Below, in pieces: positions 15,545-23,674 of a stretch of 64,000 nt of DNA. Each line of letters begins with the position of its first letter. Positions within the stretch are counted from its first letter, which is position 1. The notes under the pieces are model-generated. The model was not told the origin of the DNA, searched no databases, and worked only from the letters and a program-made list of their open reading frames with translations. The position numbers and the translations under genes were made by a program. Location: NCBI GenBank assembly GCA_023457355.1, contig JAEWLW010000046.1, positions 16,993 through 80,992 of the forward strand, in the 5' to 3' direction. Origin of the DNA: Bacillota bacterium. Its GTDB lineage: Bacteria; Bacillota; Clostridia; Oscillospirales; Ruminococcaceae.

Positions 15545-16228
15545 TTAATCGTAGCGGTTCTTTTTTCGGTTTTGAATTTCAATACGTTGCAGTTTAAATA
15601 AAATGTTGCATAAGTGGTCTATCTGCCGGGTTGAAAAATTAACAAATTCACAGCCGTATTGTTTTTGGCCGGGCACCACGCGTCTGGGCACAATTTCACG
15701 GCATACCCGGCAGCAAAATTCCATTTTTCTGTCCATCAGCTCAAAAGTGGTCAGCAAAAGGTTACCCGGATTTAATTCCCTGTTGCTGCCGATGCGGATG
15801 CCGCCCAAGCTGATATCATAGAGCATTAAAGTCATGGCTTCTTCCTCAGAATCGTCTGGGCCGATATTTTCATGCTGTAAAACGGCGGTTGCCACCACAT
15901 TTGTATTAAGTCTGAAATATTTGCGGCGTTCATAGCCCTGCGCAGTATGTACATTAACCAACGTCAGCATACTGGTTGTTGAAATGTAAACATTTCCCCG
16001 CATCAGCAAAAAGCCCTGCTTGCTGGCGAAAGAAATCACTTTAACCGGCGTGTTATAAGCCACCAGAGGCAAACGCTCATCTTCCTGTGCAGAAACGATA
16101 GTCATTCGCGCGTTGTCGTCGGGGTCGATTGATTCCACGCGTGCGACCACAAGGAGGTCGTTTTGTTCGGTTTTTATTTCGCAAAGGTTGCCCACCAACT
16201 CTTGCAAAAAGGTCTTTCTCTCAGGCAT
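15545..16228 (-). CDS. PilZ-domain cyclic-di-GMP receptor (YcgR-like)
   Basis: 227 residues. The N-terminal module (about residues 5-105) resembles a YcgR-N domain. The PilZ domain follows with both binding motifs intact: RRKYFRL near residue 108 and DISLGGIRIG near residue 143. YcgR-type proteins bind cyclic-di-GMP and brake the flagellar motor, or bind MotA. The gene ends 24 bp before the FtsA-like gene begins and is likely cotranscribed with it. It shares its N-terminal module with the PilZ-like gene at 4436-5047. Confidence 0.9.
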   Translation of the reverse strand: MPERKTFLQELVGNLCEIKTEQNDLLVVARVESIDPDDNARMTIVSAQEDERLPLVAYNTPVKVISFASKQGFLLMRGNVYISTTSMLTLVNVHTAQGYERRKYFRLNTNVVATAVLQHENIGPDDSEEEAMTLMLYDISLGGIRIGSNRELNPGNLLLTTFELMDRKMEFCCRVCREIVPRRVVPGQKQYGCEFVNFSTRQIDHLCNILFKLQRIEIQNRKKNRYD

Positions 16229-16570
16229 TGTCTGTTCCTCCTGGTGTCTGGCTTACTGTAAGAATGATACAAAACGACGCATAACGCAATAAAGCATAAA
16301 ATGCACAAGCAGCAACCCTTGCTGCGGCAGATGCCATTTAAGCGCGCAAACTACAATGCAAGCTGTCAAATTAAGAAGGCGTCTCAAGCGTATGAAAATG
16401 TTTACCGCAACTTTTTTGGAAAAGCCGTACTTTTTAAATAAACCTCGTGCCGGTCTTTAACAACTGTGTGCAGCTTTTTAATCATATGTTTTTCACAATG
16501 ATTATAATATTACTATAACATTTTTTCTAAAAAGAAGCTAGAATTTTTAGTGCATTATAGGCGTAAATAG
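16229..16570. other. Gene-free gap between flhX and the PilZ gene
   Basis: 342 bp, AT-rich towards its left end. No open frame with a ribosome site was found. A short stem (AGCAACCCTTGCT, 16310-16322) and several TATAAT-like stretches around 16501-16515 are visible, but no promoter is convincing. It must hold the promoter of the PilZ gene. Confidence 0.5.
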
Positions 16571-16936
16571 CTATTTTTTTAGGGCGGACCGGTGCCGCTG
16601 TTCAACCTGCTGGCGTAATTGCTCGGCACTTGTCCGGTTGCCGGCCGGTGTGACCTCGCTATAATGCTTGATATCTTCTGAAATTTGCATAAGCTGCCCG
16701 TAAATGATGGCGACGACCTGATAAAGCTCAGGCGGAATCGTGCGCCCAACTTCCAGCATGCACATCAAAGAGGCAGCGCTGTCGTCCCGAAAGACCGGGA
16801 TGCCCTTGCTCTCAGCAATATCTATAATTTTTTCCGCAACATTGCCGCAGCCCGACGCAATGACCACTGGGGCCACATCAGTTTCTTCCTGGTATTTTAA
16901 CGCGACTGCTTTTGTTCTTTTCTCAGATTTTGACAT
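16571..16936 (-). CDS. FlhB C-terminal-domain homologue (FlhX/YlqH)
   Basis: 121 residues matching only the cytoplasmic tail of FlhB: KAVALKYQEETDVAPVVIASG, then VAEKIIDIAESKGIPVFRDD and IPPELYQVVAIIYGQLM. It lacks the NPTH autocleavage motif and the membrane part, as in FlhX/YlqH, which can replace the cleaved FlhB tail in the export switch. It overlaps the 3' end of the FliK-like gene by 14 bp, the same pairing as ylqG-ylqH in B. subtilis. Confidence 0.88.
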   Translation of the reverse strand: MSKSEKRTKAVALKYQEETDVAPVVIASGCGNVAEKIIDIAESKGIPVFRDDSAASLMCMLEVGRTIPPELYQVVAIIYGQLMQISEDIKHYSEVTPAGNRTSAEQLRQQVEQRHRSALKK

Positions 16937-18317
16937 CTACACCCGTCCTTTTATGTGGCAGAGTTTTAAATACATCCATCAGCGAGCGGTGTTTTTCAAG
17001 CTTATCCACAGACATGTTCAATAAGCGGTATCCGGTTGCGGAAATCTGTTCCCGAACGGATGCCGCCAAAGCTGAAAAAGCCGGAAGATAGAGCGGGGGG
17101 CAGAAAAGATTGACCATAATATCTTTGCCGGCGGCAGCCAGCTCCGCTTCAAAACGGCCGATGCCATCGATATCGAAAACCATCAGCATATGAATACAGT
17201 TTTCCACACGGTTCCCCCGAGCGTCGGTACTTTCGGCGTTAGGGTCGATCCAAATCTCTGCAAATGATCTCAGATCCTGCGCCTGCACCGGAACGATGTA
17301 ATGTAGAAGTGGGGTAAAATTACAGGGGGAAGAAAGCAGACTGTAAATGATCTTTTCGATTTTTTCCCCGCCAATCATCGCCAGCTCACTGTTGTCATTT
17401 TGCTTGCCGATGATGTCGGCGATAATGTTCATAACCTTGGATGATTCCTGTGCCCGACTGTCTTGGTTGTATTCATGCAGCAAATCGGCCAGCCGCTGCT
17501 TTTGGGCGTCTCCATCCAGAATGGTGGACAGGCTGCCGACACATTCCTTTAAAAAGTGGGGATTATCATTAAAACGAGAAAGGTTATAGATAATCATGGG
17601 CACTATTTTTTGAAGTTTTGGTGAAAACAAAATACTGCTTTTAACTTCGCTTAGCAGATGAAGGGTCTCATCCTTCAGTGCGGAAAAACTGTTTTGTGCC
17701 TCCGGCTGCTTAAAACGTTCAGCCAGCCCGGTTAGTTTTTGCGAAAGAGAAGCGTTGCTTGTCATGTTCTCAGACAGAAAAGAGAGACCGTTCGAAATAG
17801 ATTTTAAAATTTTCTGTTGCGAAGATAAAGCATTGAGAGATTTCAAGAGATTGCAGATGCCATACCGCATTTCCGGTTTGGTGTTTTGCGTAAGCTGTTG
17901 CCGTAAAAAATCAAACAACTCGCCCTTAAAGGCGGTGGAGGCCTGCTCCTGTTTTAACAGCTCCCCGGCAATATCCTCAGGCGAAATCAGCATTTCATTA
18001 AAGAGCTGCTCAATTTCGGCGGTCAAAGCCTGATTGTTCACAGGAATCAGCTTAATTATTTCCTGAAGCATGTCGATGTTTTTTAAAAAGCTGACGGTGA
18101 CCGAAGGATCCTTTAAAAGGTTCATCAAAATGGCCGCACTGTTTTCGCGTTCGATCATGCCGTTATTTTGTTGCAAAATCTCACTTTGTTCGCCGGGTTT
18201 TATCACCTTGGTGATGTCCGAAAGCTGGAAGGGGACGGAAGGGTCGGCGACAGGCCGGTTAGCTGAAACAGCGGTACGGTCAATAATGGGTGTTGTAATT
18301 TTAAGAATATCTGCCAT
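16923..18317 (-). CDS. FliK-like protein (YlqG-like)
   Basis: 464 residues, largely helical in residues 60-330 with a beta-rich C-terminal domain (IVPVQAQDLRSFAEIWIDP, CIHMLMVFDIDGIGRFEAEL, SALAASVREQISATGYRLLNM) that resembles the FliK hook-length-control C-terminus. Paired with the FlhB-tail homologue, it probably modulates substrate switching of the export gate. A separate full fliK is at 42441-43622, so this is the accessory copy. Precise function is inference. Confidence 0.7.
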   Translation of the reverse strand: MADILKITTPIIDRTAVSANRPVADPSVPFQLSDITKVIKPGEQSEILQQNNGMIERENSAAILMNLLKDPSVTVSFLKNIDMLQEIIKLIPVNNQALTAEIEQLFNEMLISPEDIAGELLKQEQASTAFKGELFDFLRQQLTQNTKPEMRYGICNLLKSLNALSSQQKILKSISNGLSFLSENMTSNASLSQKLTGLAERFKQPEAQNSFSALKDETLHLLSEVKSSILFSPKLQKIVPMIIYNLSRFNDNPHFLKECVGSLSTILDGDAQKQRLADLLHEYNQDSRAQESSKVMNIIADIIGKQNDNSELAMIGGEKIEKIIYSLLSSPCNFTPLLHYIVPVQAQDLRSFAEIWIDPNAESTDARGNRVENCIHMLMVFDIDGIGRFEAELAAAGKDIMVNLFCPPLYLPAFSALAASVREQISATGYRLLNMSVDKLEKHRSLMDVFKTLPHKRTGVDVKI

Positions 18318-18625
18318 TCAGTTTCACTTCCCCGGCAATAAAGTTACAAAAAACAGACCTGTTTGTTTAAACATTAGAATTCTGTTACCAAAAATAGGAC
18401 AATACACCATAATAAAATTATTTTACACAATTATATCATACCGACGCCATAAAAAATATATAAATTTGCATTAAAATATCATAAAATATTGGTATTCGTT
18501 ATCAATTAATAAAAATTATAGAAAAAAGTCCAAAAGACAGTAGGAAATACGCAAAAAATATATTATAATGGTATGAAAGAAAACGTTGAAGCATACAAAA
18601 AATAATATGTTAGCAGGTGAAGAAC
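18318..18625. promoter_or_regulatory. Divergent promoter region of the FliK-like gene and cheA
   Basis: AT-rich 308 bp without genes. On minus an extended -10 (TGATATAAT, complement of 18430-18438) lies about 115 bp before the FliK-like gene. On plus TATAAT is at 18564-18569, some 57 bp before cheA, but the -35 (TAGGAA at 18541) is poor, so an activator or another sigma factor is possible. No sigma-28 element was found. Confidence 0.5.
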
Positions 18626-20791
18626 ATGAGTGTTTTTGACGCGAGCATGCTCCCAATGGTGGATATGTTTTTATACGAGACAACCACACTTTTGGAACAG
18701 TTGGATGAAATATTGTTGCAGTCTGAGCAAAACCAGGAAATGACTGCCGAGGATATCAATGAGATTTTCCGCATTATGCACACCATCAAGGGCTCGGCTG
18801 CGATGATGGGCCTCCCTGCTTTTTCGAAGGTAGCACATCGCGTCGAGGATATGTTTTTTATTGTGCGCGAGGATCCGGATATTATGAAGAGTATCCTGAG
18901 CAGGCCTATTTTTGATATTCTTTTCCAGTCATCCGATTTTTTCAAATCCGAGGTCGAGGGAATTCAAAACAATATCGAGGCGTATGCTCCGACAAATCCT
19001 TCGGAACTGCTTGATACGATCATGACCATCATTCCGCAGCTTAAGGGGGAGGCACCCGTTCAGGCCGCGCCTGATACGCCGGCTCAGCCGGTGTTGGAGC
19101 AGGCTGCTGCCGCACAACCGGCTGCACAACCGCCAAAGATGGCTGAGAAGGTATTGCCCCGGCAGGAAAACCACGTCCCGGCAGCAATATCCGGCGGGGA
19201 ATATAAGATCAGAATTTTCTTTGAAGACGGCTGCCAGATGGAAAATATCCGTGCGTTTATGCTCATTACACAGCTCAAAGGCTATTGTGAGGATATCACC
19301 AGTGTGCCTGCGAACCCCGAGACCAATTCCGACTATGCGGCAGAAATTATTAAAAGCGGCCTGTTGCTGAAAATTAGAACCTCGCTGCCGATAGAGAATA
19401 TTTATTCGGTTATTGAGAGCTCGGTCAACATAAAATCGTATGAGAATGTCAGTGCGCAAAATGCCCCGGTTTCAGCTGTGGTTACGGCTGCCGCCGAGGA
19501 GCATCAGAATGTATCGGCGTCTTCCGGCACGGCTGGTGTGGCTGAGGGACAAACCAAAGATGGCGCCCCCGCTGGTGAGACGGCGCAAAAGGCTGTTGCG
19601 CCTTCCGGTGCCGGCAAGCAAAGCATGATCAGCGTCAATCAAACCAAACTTAACCAGCTGATGGATATTATGGGTGAGATCGTAATTGCCGAATCGATGG
19701 TTGCCAATAGTCCGGAGCTCAAGAATTTACAGCTTGACAACTTCAGCAAATCCACCCGGCAGCTGCGCAAGCTGACCGATCAGCTTCAGGATATTGTTAT
19801 GTCCATCCGCATGGTGCCGCTGACCGGCGTCTTTCAGAAAATGAACCTTATTGTGCGCGATATGAACCGCAAGCTGGGCAAGGAGGTTGCGCTTAAAACT
19901 TTCGGTGGCGAAACCGAAATTGATAAAACAATCAATGACGTTTTAGCCGACCCCTTTATGCATATGATCCGCAATGCGATGGATCACGCCATTGAAACGC
20001 CCGAGGAGCGCGTGAAGCTAGGCAAGCCGGAGCTGGGCACCATTACATTGGGTGCACAGAATATCGGTGGCGAAATTGTAATCACCATAGCCGATGACGG
20101 CCGCGGGCTGGACCGTGACAAGCTCCTGGCAAAAGCAAAAAAGAACGACATGCTCACTAAACCGGAGGCGGAATATTCAGACAAAGAAGCATATCAACTT
20201 ATCATGATGCCCGGTTTCTCGACCAACGAGGTCGTCACCGAATTTTCGGGGCGCGGCGTGGGGATGGATGTCGTACGTCAGAATCTTGAAAAAGTTAACG
20301 GCAGCATTTCGGTTGAATCTCAAATGGGGGAGGGCACCACCTTCACCATTAAAATTCCGCTGACACTCGCCATTGTGGACGGTATGGAAGTGGCGGTCAG
20401 CGACGGTATCTATATTATTCCAATTACATCCATTCGGCAGACCTTTAAGCTTGGCGATGGCGTACAGGTTCTCAAGGATACGGAAGGTTCCGAAATGGTG
20501 ATGCTCAGAGGTATTTGTTTCCCTGTTATTCGTTTACATAGAACATTTAACGCCGAGAACGCGAAGACCGACTTAACGGACGGCATCTTTATTCTGATTG
20601 AAAACGACCGCAAATCGGCGTGCCTGTTTGTGGATGAGCTTTTGGGCGAGCAACAGGTTGTAGTCAAGCCTTTTCCGGCGTATTTAAGCAAATACAGCAT
20701 CAAGGGCAACGGACTGGCGGGCTGCACCATCATGGGCGACGGCAGCATAAGCCTGATTCTCGACGCCAACAATCTGCTTAATAATTTTTAG
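18626..20791 (+). CDS. cheA: Chemotaxis histidine kinase CheA
   Basis: 721 residues from ATG at 18626 (AGGTGA six bases before; an in-frame GTG nine bases earlier lies in the ribosome site). Order: Hpt domain with phospho-accepting His52 in MHTIKGSAAMMG; P2-like region about 190-280; acidic linker; P3 dimerisation helices (QTKLNQLMDIMGEIVIAESMV near 335); P4 ATPase with N box HMIRNAMDHAIE, G1 DDGRGLD, F box GFSTN and G2 GRGVGMDVV; CheW-like P5 domain to the end. CheA passes phosphate to CheY and CheB. First gene of cheA-cheW-cheR-cheB. Confidence 0.97.
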   Translation: MSVFDASMLPMVDMFLYETTTLLEQLDEILLQSEQNQEMTAEDINEIFRIMHTIKGSAAMMGLPAFSKVAHRVEDMFFIVREDPDIMKSILSRPIFDILFQSSDFFKSEVEGIQNNIEAYAPTNPSELLDTIMTIIPQLKGEAPVQAAPDTPAQPVLEQAAAAQPAAQPPKMAEKVLPRQENHVPAAISGGEYKIRIFFEDGCQMENIRAFMLITQLKGYCEDITSVPANPETNSDYAAEIIKSGLLLKIRTSLPIENIYSVIESSVNIKSYENVSAQNAPVSAVVTAAAEEHQNVSASSGTAGVAEGQTKDGAPAGETAQKAVAPSGAGKQSMISVNQTKLNQLMDIMGEIVIAESMVANSPELKNLQLDNFSKSTRQLRKLTDQLQDIVMSIRMVPLTGVFQKMNLIVRDMNRKLGKEVALKTFGGETEIDKTINDVLADPFMHMIRNAMDHAIETPEERVKLGKPELGTITLGAQNIGGEIVITIADDGRGLDRDKLLAKAKKNDMLTKPEAEYSDKEAYQLIMMPGFSTNEVVTEFSGRGVGMDVVRQNLEKVNGSISVESQMGEGTTFTIKIPLTLAIVDGMEVAVSDGIYIIPITSIRQTFKLGDGVQVLKDTEGSEMVMLRGICFPVIRLHRTFNAENAKTDLTDGIFILIENDRKSACLFVDELLGEQQVVVKPFPAYLSKYSIKGNGLAGCTIMGDGSISLILDANNLLNNF

Positions 20792-20802
20792 GAGGTGCCA
20801 AC

Positions 20803-21300
20803 ATGGCTGAAGTAGCGGTCAACAGTGTTGTCAAAACGGTCGAAAGTGCTGTCTTTGCGGGCAAGTATCTGACGTTTTATATTGGAGAAACCATTTACGG
20901 CGTTGCGCTGGAAAATGTCCTTGAAATCATCGGCAATCAGGAAGCCACAAGAGTGCCCGGTATCCCGCTGTTTGTCAAGGGTATTATCAATCTGCGCGGT
21001 CGCATCGTTCCTGTTATTGATGCACGCCTGAAAATTGGCGCGGAAGAGATTGAATATGATGAGCGCACCTGCATTATCGTGATCACCTGGAAAGAATCGC
21101 TCGTCGGATTGATTGTTGACCGGGTTGCCGAGGTTAACGATTTTAAAAATGATCAGATTGCATCAATCCCCGACTTTTCCAGCGTGAATACAAACAAATT
21201 TCTTTCGTCAATCTGCAAAGTGGGCGAACGTTTGGTTTTAATTCTTGACTGTGACAAATTTTTGGCCGACGATACCTGCGGCGCTTCCAAACCACTGTAA
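20803..21300 (+). CDS. cheW: Chemotaxis coupling protein CheW
   Basis: 165 residues, a single CheW domain: KYLTFYIGETIYGVALENVLEII, then GIINLRGRIVPVIDARLK and VGLIVDRVAEV. It links chemoreceptors to CheA. It lies 11 bp after cheA behind GGAGGTG, and its stop overlaps the cheR start (TAATG). No receptor gene is in the window. Confidence 0.96.
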   Translation: MAEVAVNSVVKTVESAVFAGKYLTFYIGETIYGVALENVLEIIGNQEATRVPGIPLFVKGIINLRGRIVPVIDARLKIGAEEIEYDERTCIIVITWKESLVGLIVDRVAEVNDFKNDQIASIPDFSSVNTNKFLSSICKVGERLVLILDCDKFLADDTCGASKPL

Positions 21301-22151
21301 TGAAGCCGTTAAACGAAGGGATTATTTCGCCGATGCTTAAGCTGACTGATCAGGAATTTAACGAACTTAAAACATTTGTACATAAAAACTATGGAATTGA
21401 TCTCTCAAAAAAGCGTGTACTGATTGAAGGGCGCATGTCCAATACCCTTATGGCCCATGGCTTTAAGACCTTTAGCGCCTATATGGATTTTTTGTTTGCC
21501 GATAAAAGCGGCAATGAAATGACGAAGATGCTCAACAAGCTCACCACCAATTACACTTATTTCATGCGCGAAAATGAGCATTTTGATTTTCTGGTACAGA
21601 AGGTACTGCCCTTTTTTGAACGTACCCGTACCAGTAAGACCCTGTATCTTTGGAGCGCCGGGTGTTCCTCAGGCCAGGAGCCCTATTCGATGGCAATGGC
21701 TATCAGCGAATATTTTGGGCCAAGAAAAGGGCAGTGGAACACGACTATTTTGGCCAGCGACCTTTCGGTCAACGTGCTGGAAAAGGCGTCGAAAGGCATC
21801 TATACCCGTGAAGAAATAAAGGATATTCCATCGGCGTGGCGTACAAAGTACCTGGTTGACCTCAAGGATGGAAATTATCAGGTTAGCGAGCAGATTCGCA
21901 AAGAGGTGATATTCCGCAGAATTAATCTCATGGATCCGTTCCAGTTCAAAAATAAATTCGACCTGGTTTTCTGCCGTAATGTGATGATCTATTTTGACGC
22001 GCCGACAAAGGAGCGCTTGGTTAATAAATATTATGACTGGACGGCGGACACAGGGTTCCTGTTTATAGGCCACTCTGAAAGCATCAACAGAGAAGCAAGC
22101 CGATACACCTACATCCAACCGGCAATCTATCAGAAACGAGGGACTAAATAG
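21300..22151 (+). CDS. cheR: Chemoreceptor glutamate methyltransferase CheR
   Basis: 283 residues. An N-terminal helical domain (LTDQEFNELKTFVHKNYGIDLS) precedes the S-adenosylmethionine domain with TTNYTYFMRENEHFDFL, the GxGxxxGxEPYS-like SAGCSSGQEPYS, CRNVMIYFD and the late GHSES. CheR methylates receptor glutamates for adaptation. The start overlaps the cheW stop; an in-frame ATG at 21333 is possible but has no ribosome site. Confidence 0.96.
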   Translation: MKPLNEGIISPMLKLTDQEFNELKTFVHKNYGIDLSKKRVLIEGRMSNTLMAHGFKTFSAYMDFLFADKSGNEMTKMLNKLTTNYTYFMRENEHFDFLVQKVLPFFERTRTSKTLYLWSAGCSSGQEPYSMAMAISEYFGPRKGQWNTTILASDLSVNVLEKASKGIYTREEIKDIPSAWRTKYLVDLKDGNYQVSEQIRKEVIFRRINLMDPFQFKNKFDLVFCRNVMIYFDAPTKERLVNKYYDWTADTGFLFIGHSESINREASRYTYIQPAIYQKRGTK

Positions 22152-23200
22152 TGTTGGTAAAGAAAAAGAGTCGGGTTTTAATTGTTGATGATTCTATCCT
22201 TTTTCGCACCACGCTTTCAAAAAGGCTGGAGGAGGACCCGTTCTTTGAAGTGATAGGAACCGCCTCCGATGCGCTGGAAGCAATGGAAAAAATTAAAGAG
22301 CTTCAGCCGGATGTTGTTACGCTGGATGTTGAAATGCCTAAAATGAGCGGCATTGAATTTTTAAAAAAGCTGATGCCGCTCTATCCCACACCGGTTGTTG
22401 TCGTAAGCTCCGCCCCTATCACAACGCTTAATGCACTGGACGCCGGCGCGGTGGATTTTGTCAAAAAGCCGGTTGTCAATTCTCCGAATGACCTGACCCA
22501 GTTCATCCGTGAACTGGTTGTCAAGCTTAAAATAGCTTCGGTCGCAAGGGTAGGGCAAAAAAAGGCTTTAGCCGCTAAGCCCTCTTCAAAGCTGGCCGTG
22601 CATCCTGCCTTGACCAGGACCATCGACAATATGGTGATCGCCATCGGTGCTTCAACCGGCGGAACAGAGGCGATCTTGGCGGTGGTGAAGGATCTTCCAC
22701 CGACAACGCCGGGCATAGTCGTGGTTCAGCATATGCCGCCTGTTTTCACCCGAATGTATGCTGAGCGCCTGAACAATATCTGCAGGATGACCGTTAAAGA
22801 AGCCGAACACGGCGACAGAGTGGAGCCCGGTAAAATTATTATAGGTGCGGGTGAATTTCACCTGCAGCTGGCCAAGGACGCACAGGGCTATTATGTTAAA
22901 AGCCAGCGGGGCGAAAAGGTCAGTGGCCATTGCCCTTCGGTGGATGTTTTGTTCTCATCAGTGGCCCAGACCGCGAAAGAGCGGTCGGTGGGTATTATTC
23001 TCACTGGCATGGGGGCGGATGGCGCCAAGGGGCTATTGCAAATGAAAAAGACCGGTGCTTATACAATTGGGCAGGACAGGGAGAGTTGCATTGTCTATGG
23101 CATGCCCATGGTGGCATTTAACATTGGCGGTGTAAAAAAACAATTGCCGCTTGACCAGATAGGCGACGAAATATTACGGCATTTGAATGCTATTCAATAA
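22151..23200 (+). CDS. cheB: Chemotaxis methylesterase/deamidase CheB
   Basis: 349 residues from a GTG overlapping the cheR stop. The receiver domain has the acidic pair in IVDDS and phospho-acceptor Asp59 in TLDVEMPKMSG. The esterase domain has the catalytic triad: Ser in IGASTGGTEA, His in VVQHMPP and Asp in GMGADGAKG. CheB removes receptor methyl groups after phosphorylation by CheA. Last gene of the plus-strand che operon, followed by a very stable hairpin. Confidence 0.97.
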   Translation: MLVKKKSRVLIVDDSILFRTTLSKRLEEDPFFEVIGTASDALEAMEKIKELQPDVVTLDVEMPKMSGIEFLKKLMPLYPTPVVVVSSAPITTLNALDAGAVDFVKKPVVNSPNDLTQFIRELVVKLKIASVARVGQKKALAAKPSSKLAVHPALTRTIDNMVIAIGASTGGTEAILAVVKDLPPTTPGIVVVQHMPPVFTRMYAERLNNICRMTVKEAEHGDRVEPGKIIIGAGEFHLQLAKDAQGYYVKSQRGEKVSGHCPSVDVLFSSVAQTAKERSVGIILTGMGADGAKGLLQMKKTGAYTIGQDRESCIVYGMPMVAFNIGGVKKQLPLDQIGDEILRHLNAIQ

Positions 23201-23217
23201 GCGAAACAGCACATAGA

Positions 23218-23273
23218 GTCAAATAATTCAGGTATAGGCACAGTCTTTGTGGCCTATACCTGAATTATTTGAC
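23218..23273 (+). terminator. Stable 22-bp hairpin after cheB
   Basis: Perfect 22-bp inverted repeat (23218-23239 and 23252-23273, 12-base loop) starting 18 bases after the cheB stop. No U-run follows directly (TATATAAAAAG), so it may act as an RNA 3'-end stabiliser with the next hairpin. Confidence 0.7.
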
Positions 23274-23282
23274 TATATAAAA

Positions 23283-23306
23283 AGAGACTTGAATGATCAA
23301 GTCTCT
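23283..23306 (+). terminator. Second hairpin after cheB, at the edge of repeat copy B
   Basis: Perfect 10-bp stem (23283-23292 and 23297-23306) of the form AGAGACTTGA...TCAAGTCTCT, followed by TCAG. It occupies the same place next to repeat copy B as the AAGAGCCCTTC hairpin next to copy A. Confidence 0.6.
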
Positions 23307-23646
23307 TCAGGCTGTCGATAAAGTCATTGTTTTAGCGATATGCACAAATTGGATGCCGCCTAAGCGGTATTGGCAAACCCCTTGCGGGGATTCTCCACAC
23401 AAAAACAGTCCGGAGGACTGTTTTTGTAGCCCCTCCTGCGCATATATGACGATACAATACGGTTTGGGACGCCGTCCGGACCGCTCGCATATAGGTGCGC
23501 TCACGGGCAGCTTGGCCCGCTTATTACAGCGGGCGGCATGGATGCCCGCTGTGGCGCCACCAAGACCCTTCAAGCTTTTTCAAAAGCTTGACCAAAACTT
23601 TTAATTTTGCAACATTTTCTAAAATGTTCGTTTTTCGATAAGCTGA
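23307..23646 (-). repeat. Dispersed intergenic repeat element, copy B (MITE-like)
   Basis: About 340 bp between the convergent cheB and fapA genes. Its ends are imperfect inverted repeats: plus-strand TCAGGCTGTCGATAAA at 23307 against TCAGCTTATCGAAAAA read on minus from 23646. Read on minus it shares with copy A (11619-11873) the blocks CGAACATTTTAGAAAATG, AAAAGTTTTGGT, the AAGCTTTTGAAAAAGCTTG-like palindrome and the GGACTGTTTTTG hairpin. No gene is credible inside it. Confidence 0.8.
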
Positions 23647-23674
23647 AAGAGAGCAACTTTACAGAGAAGGAAAG

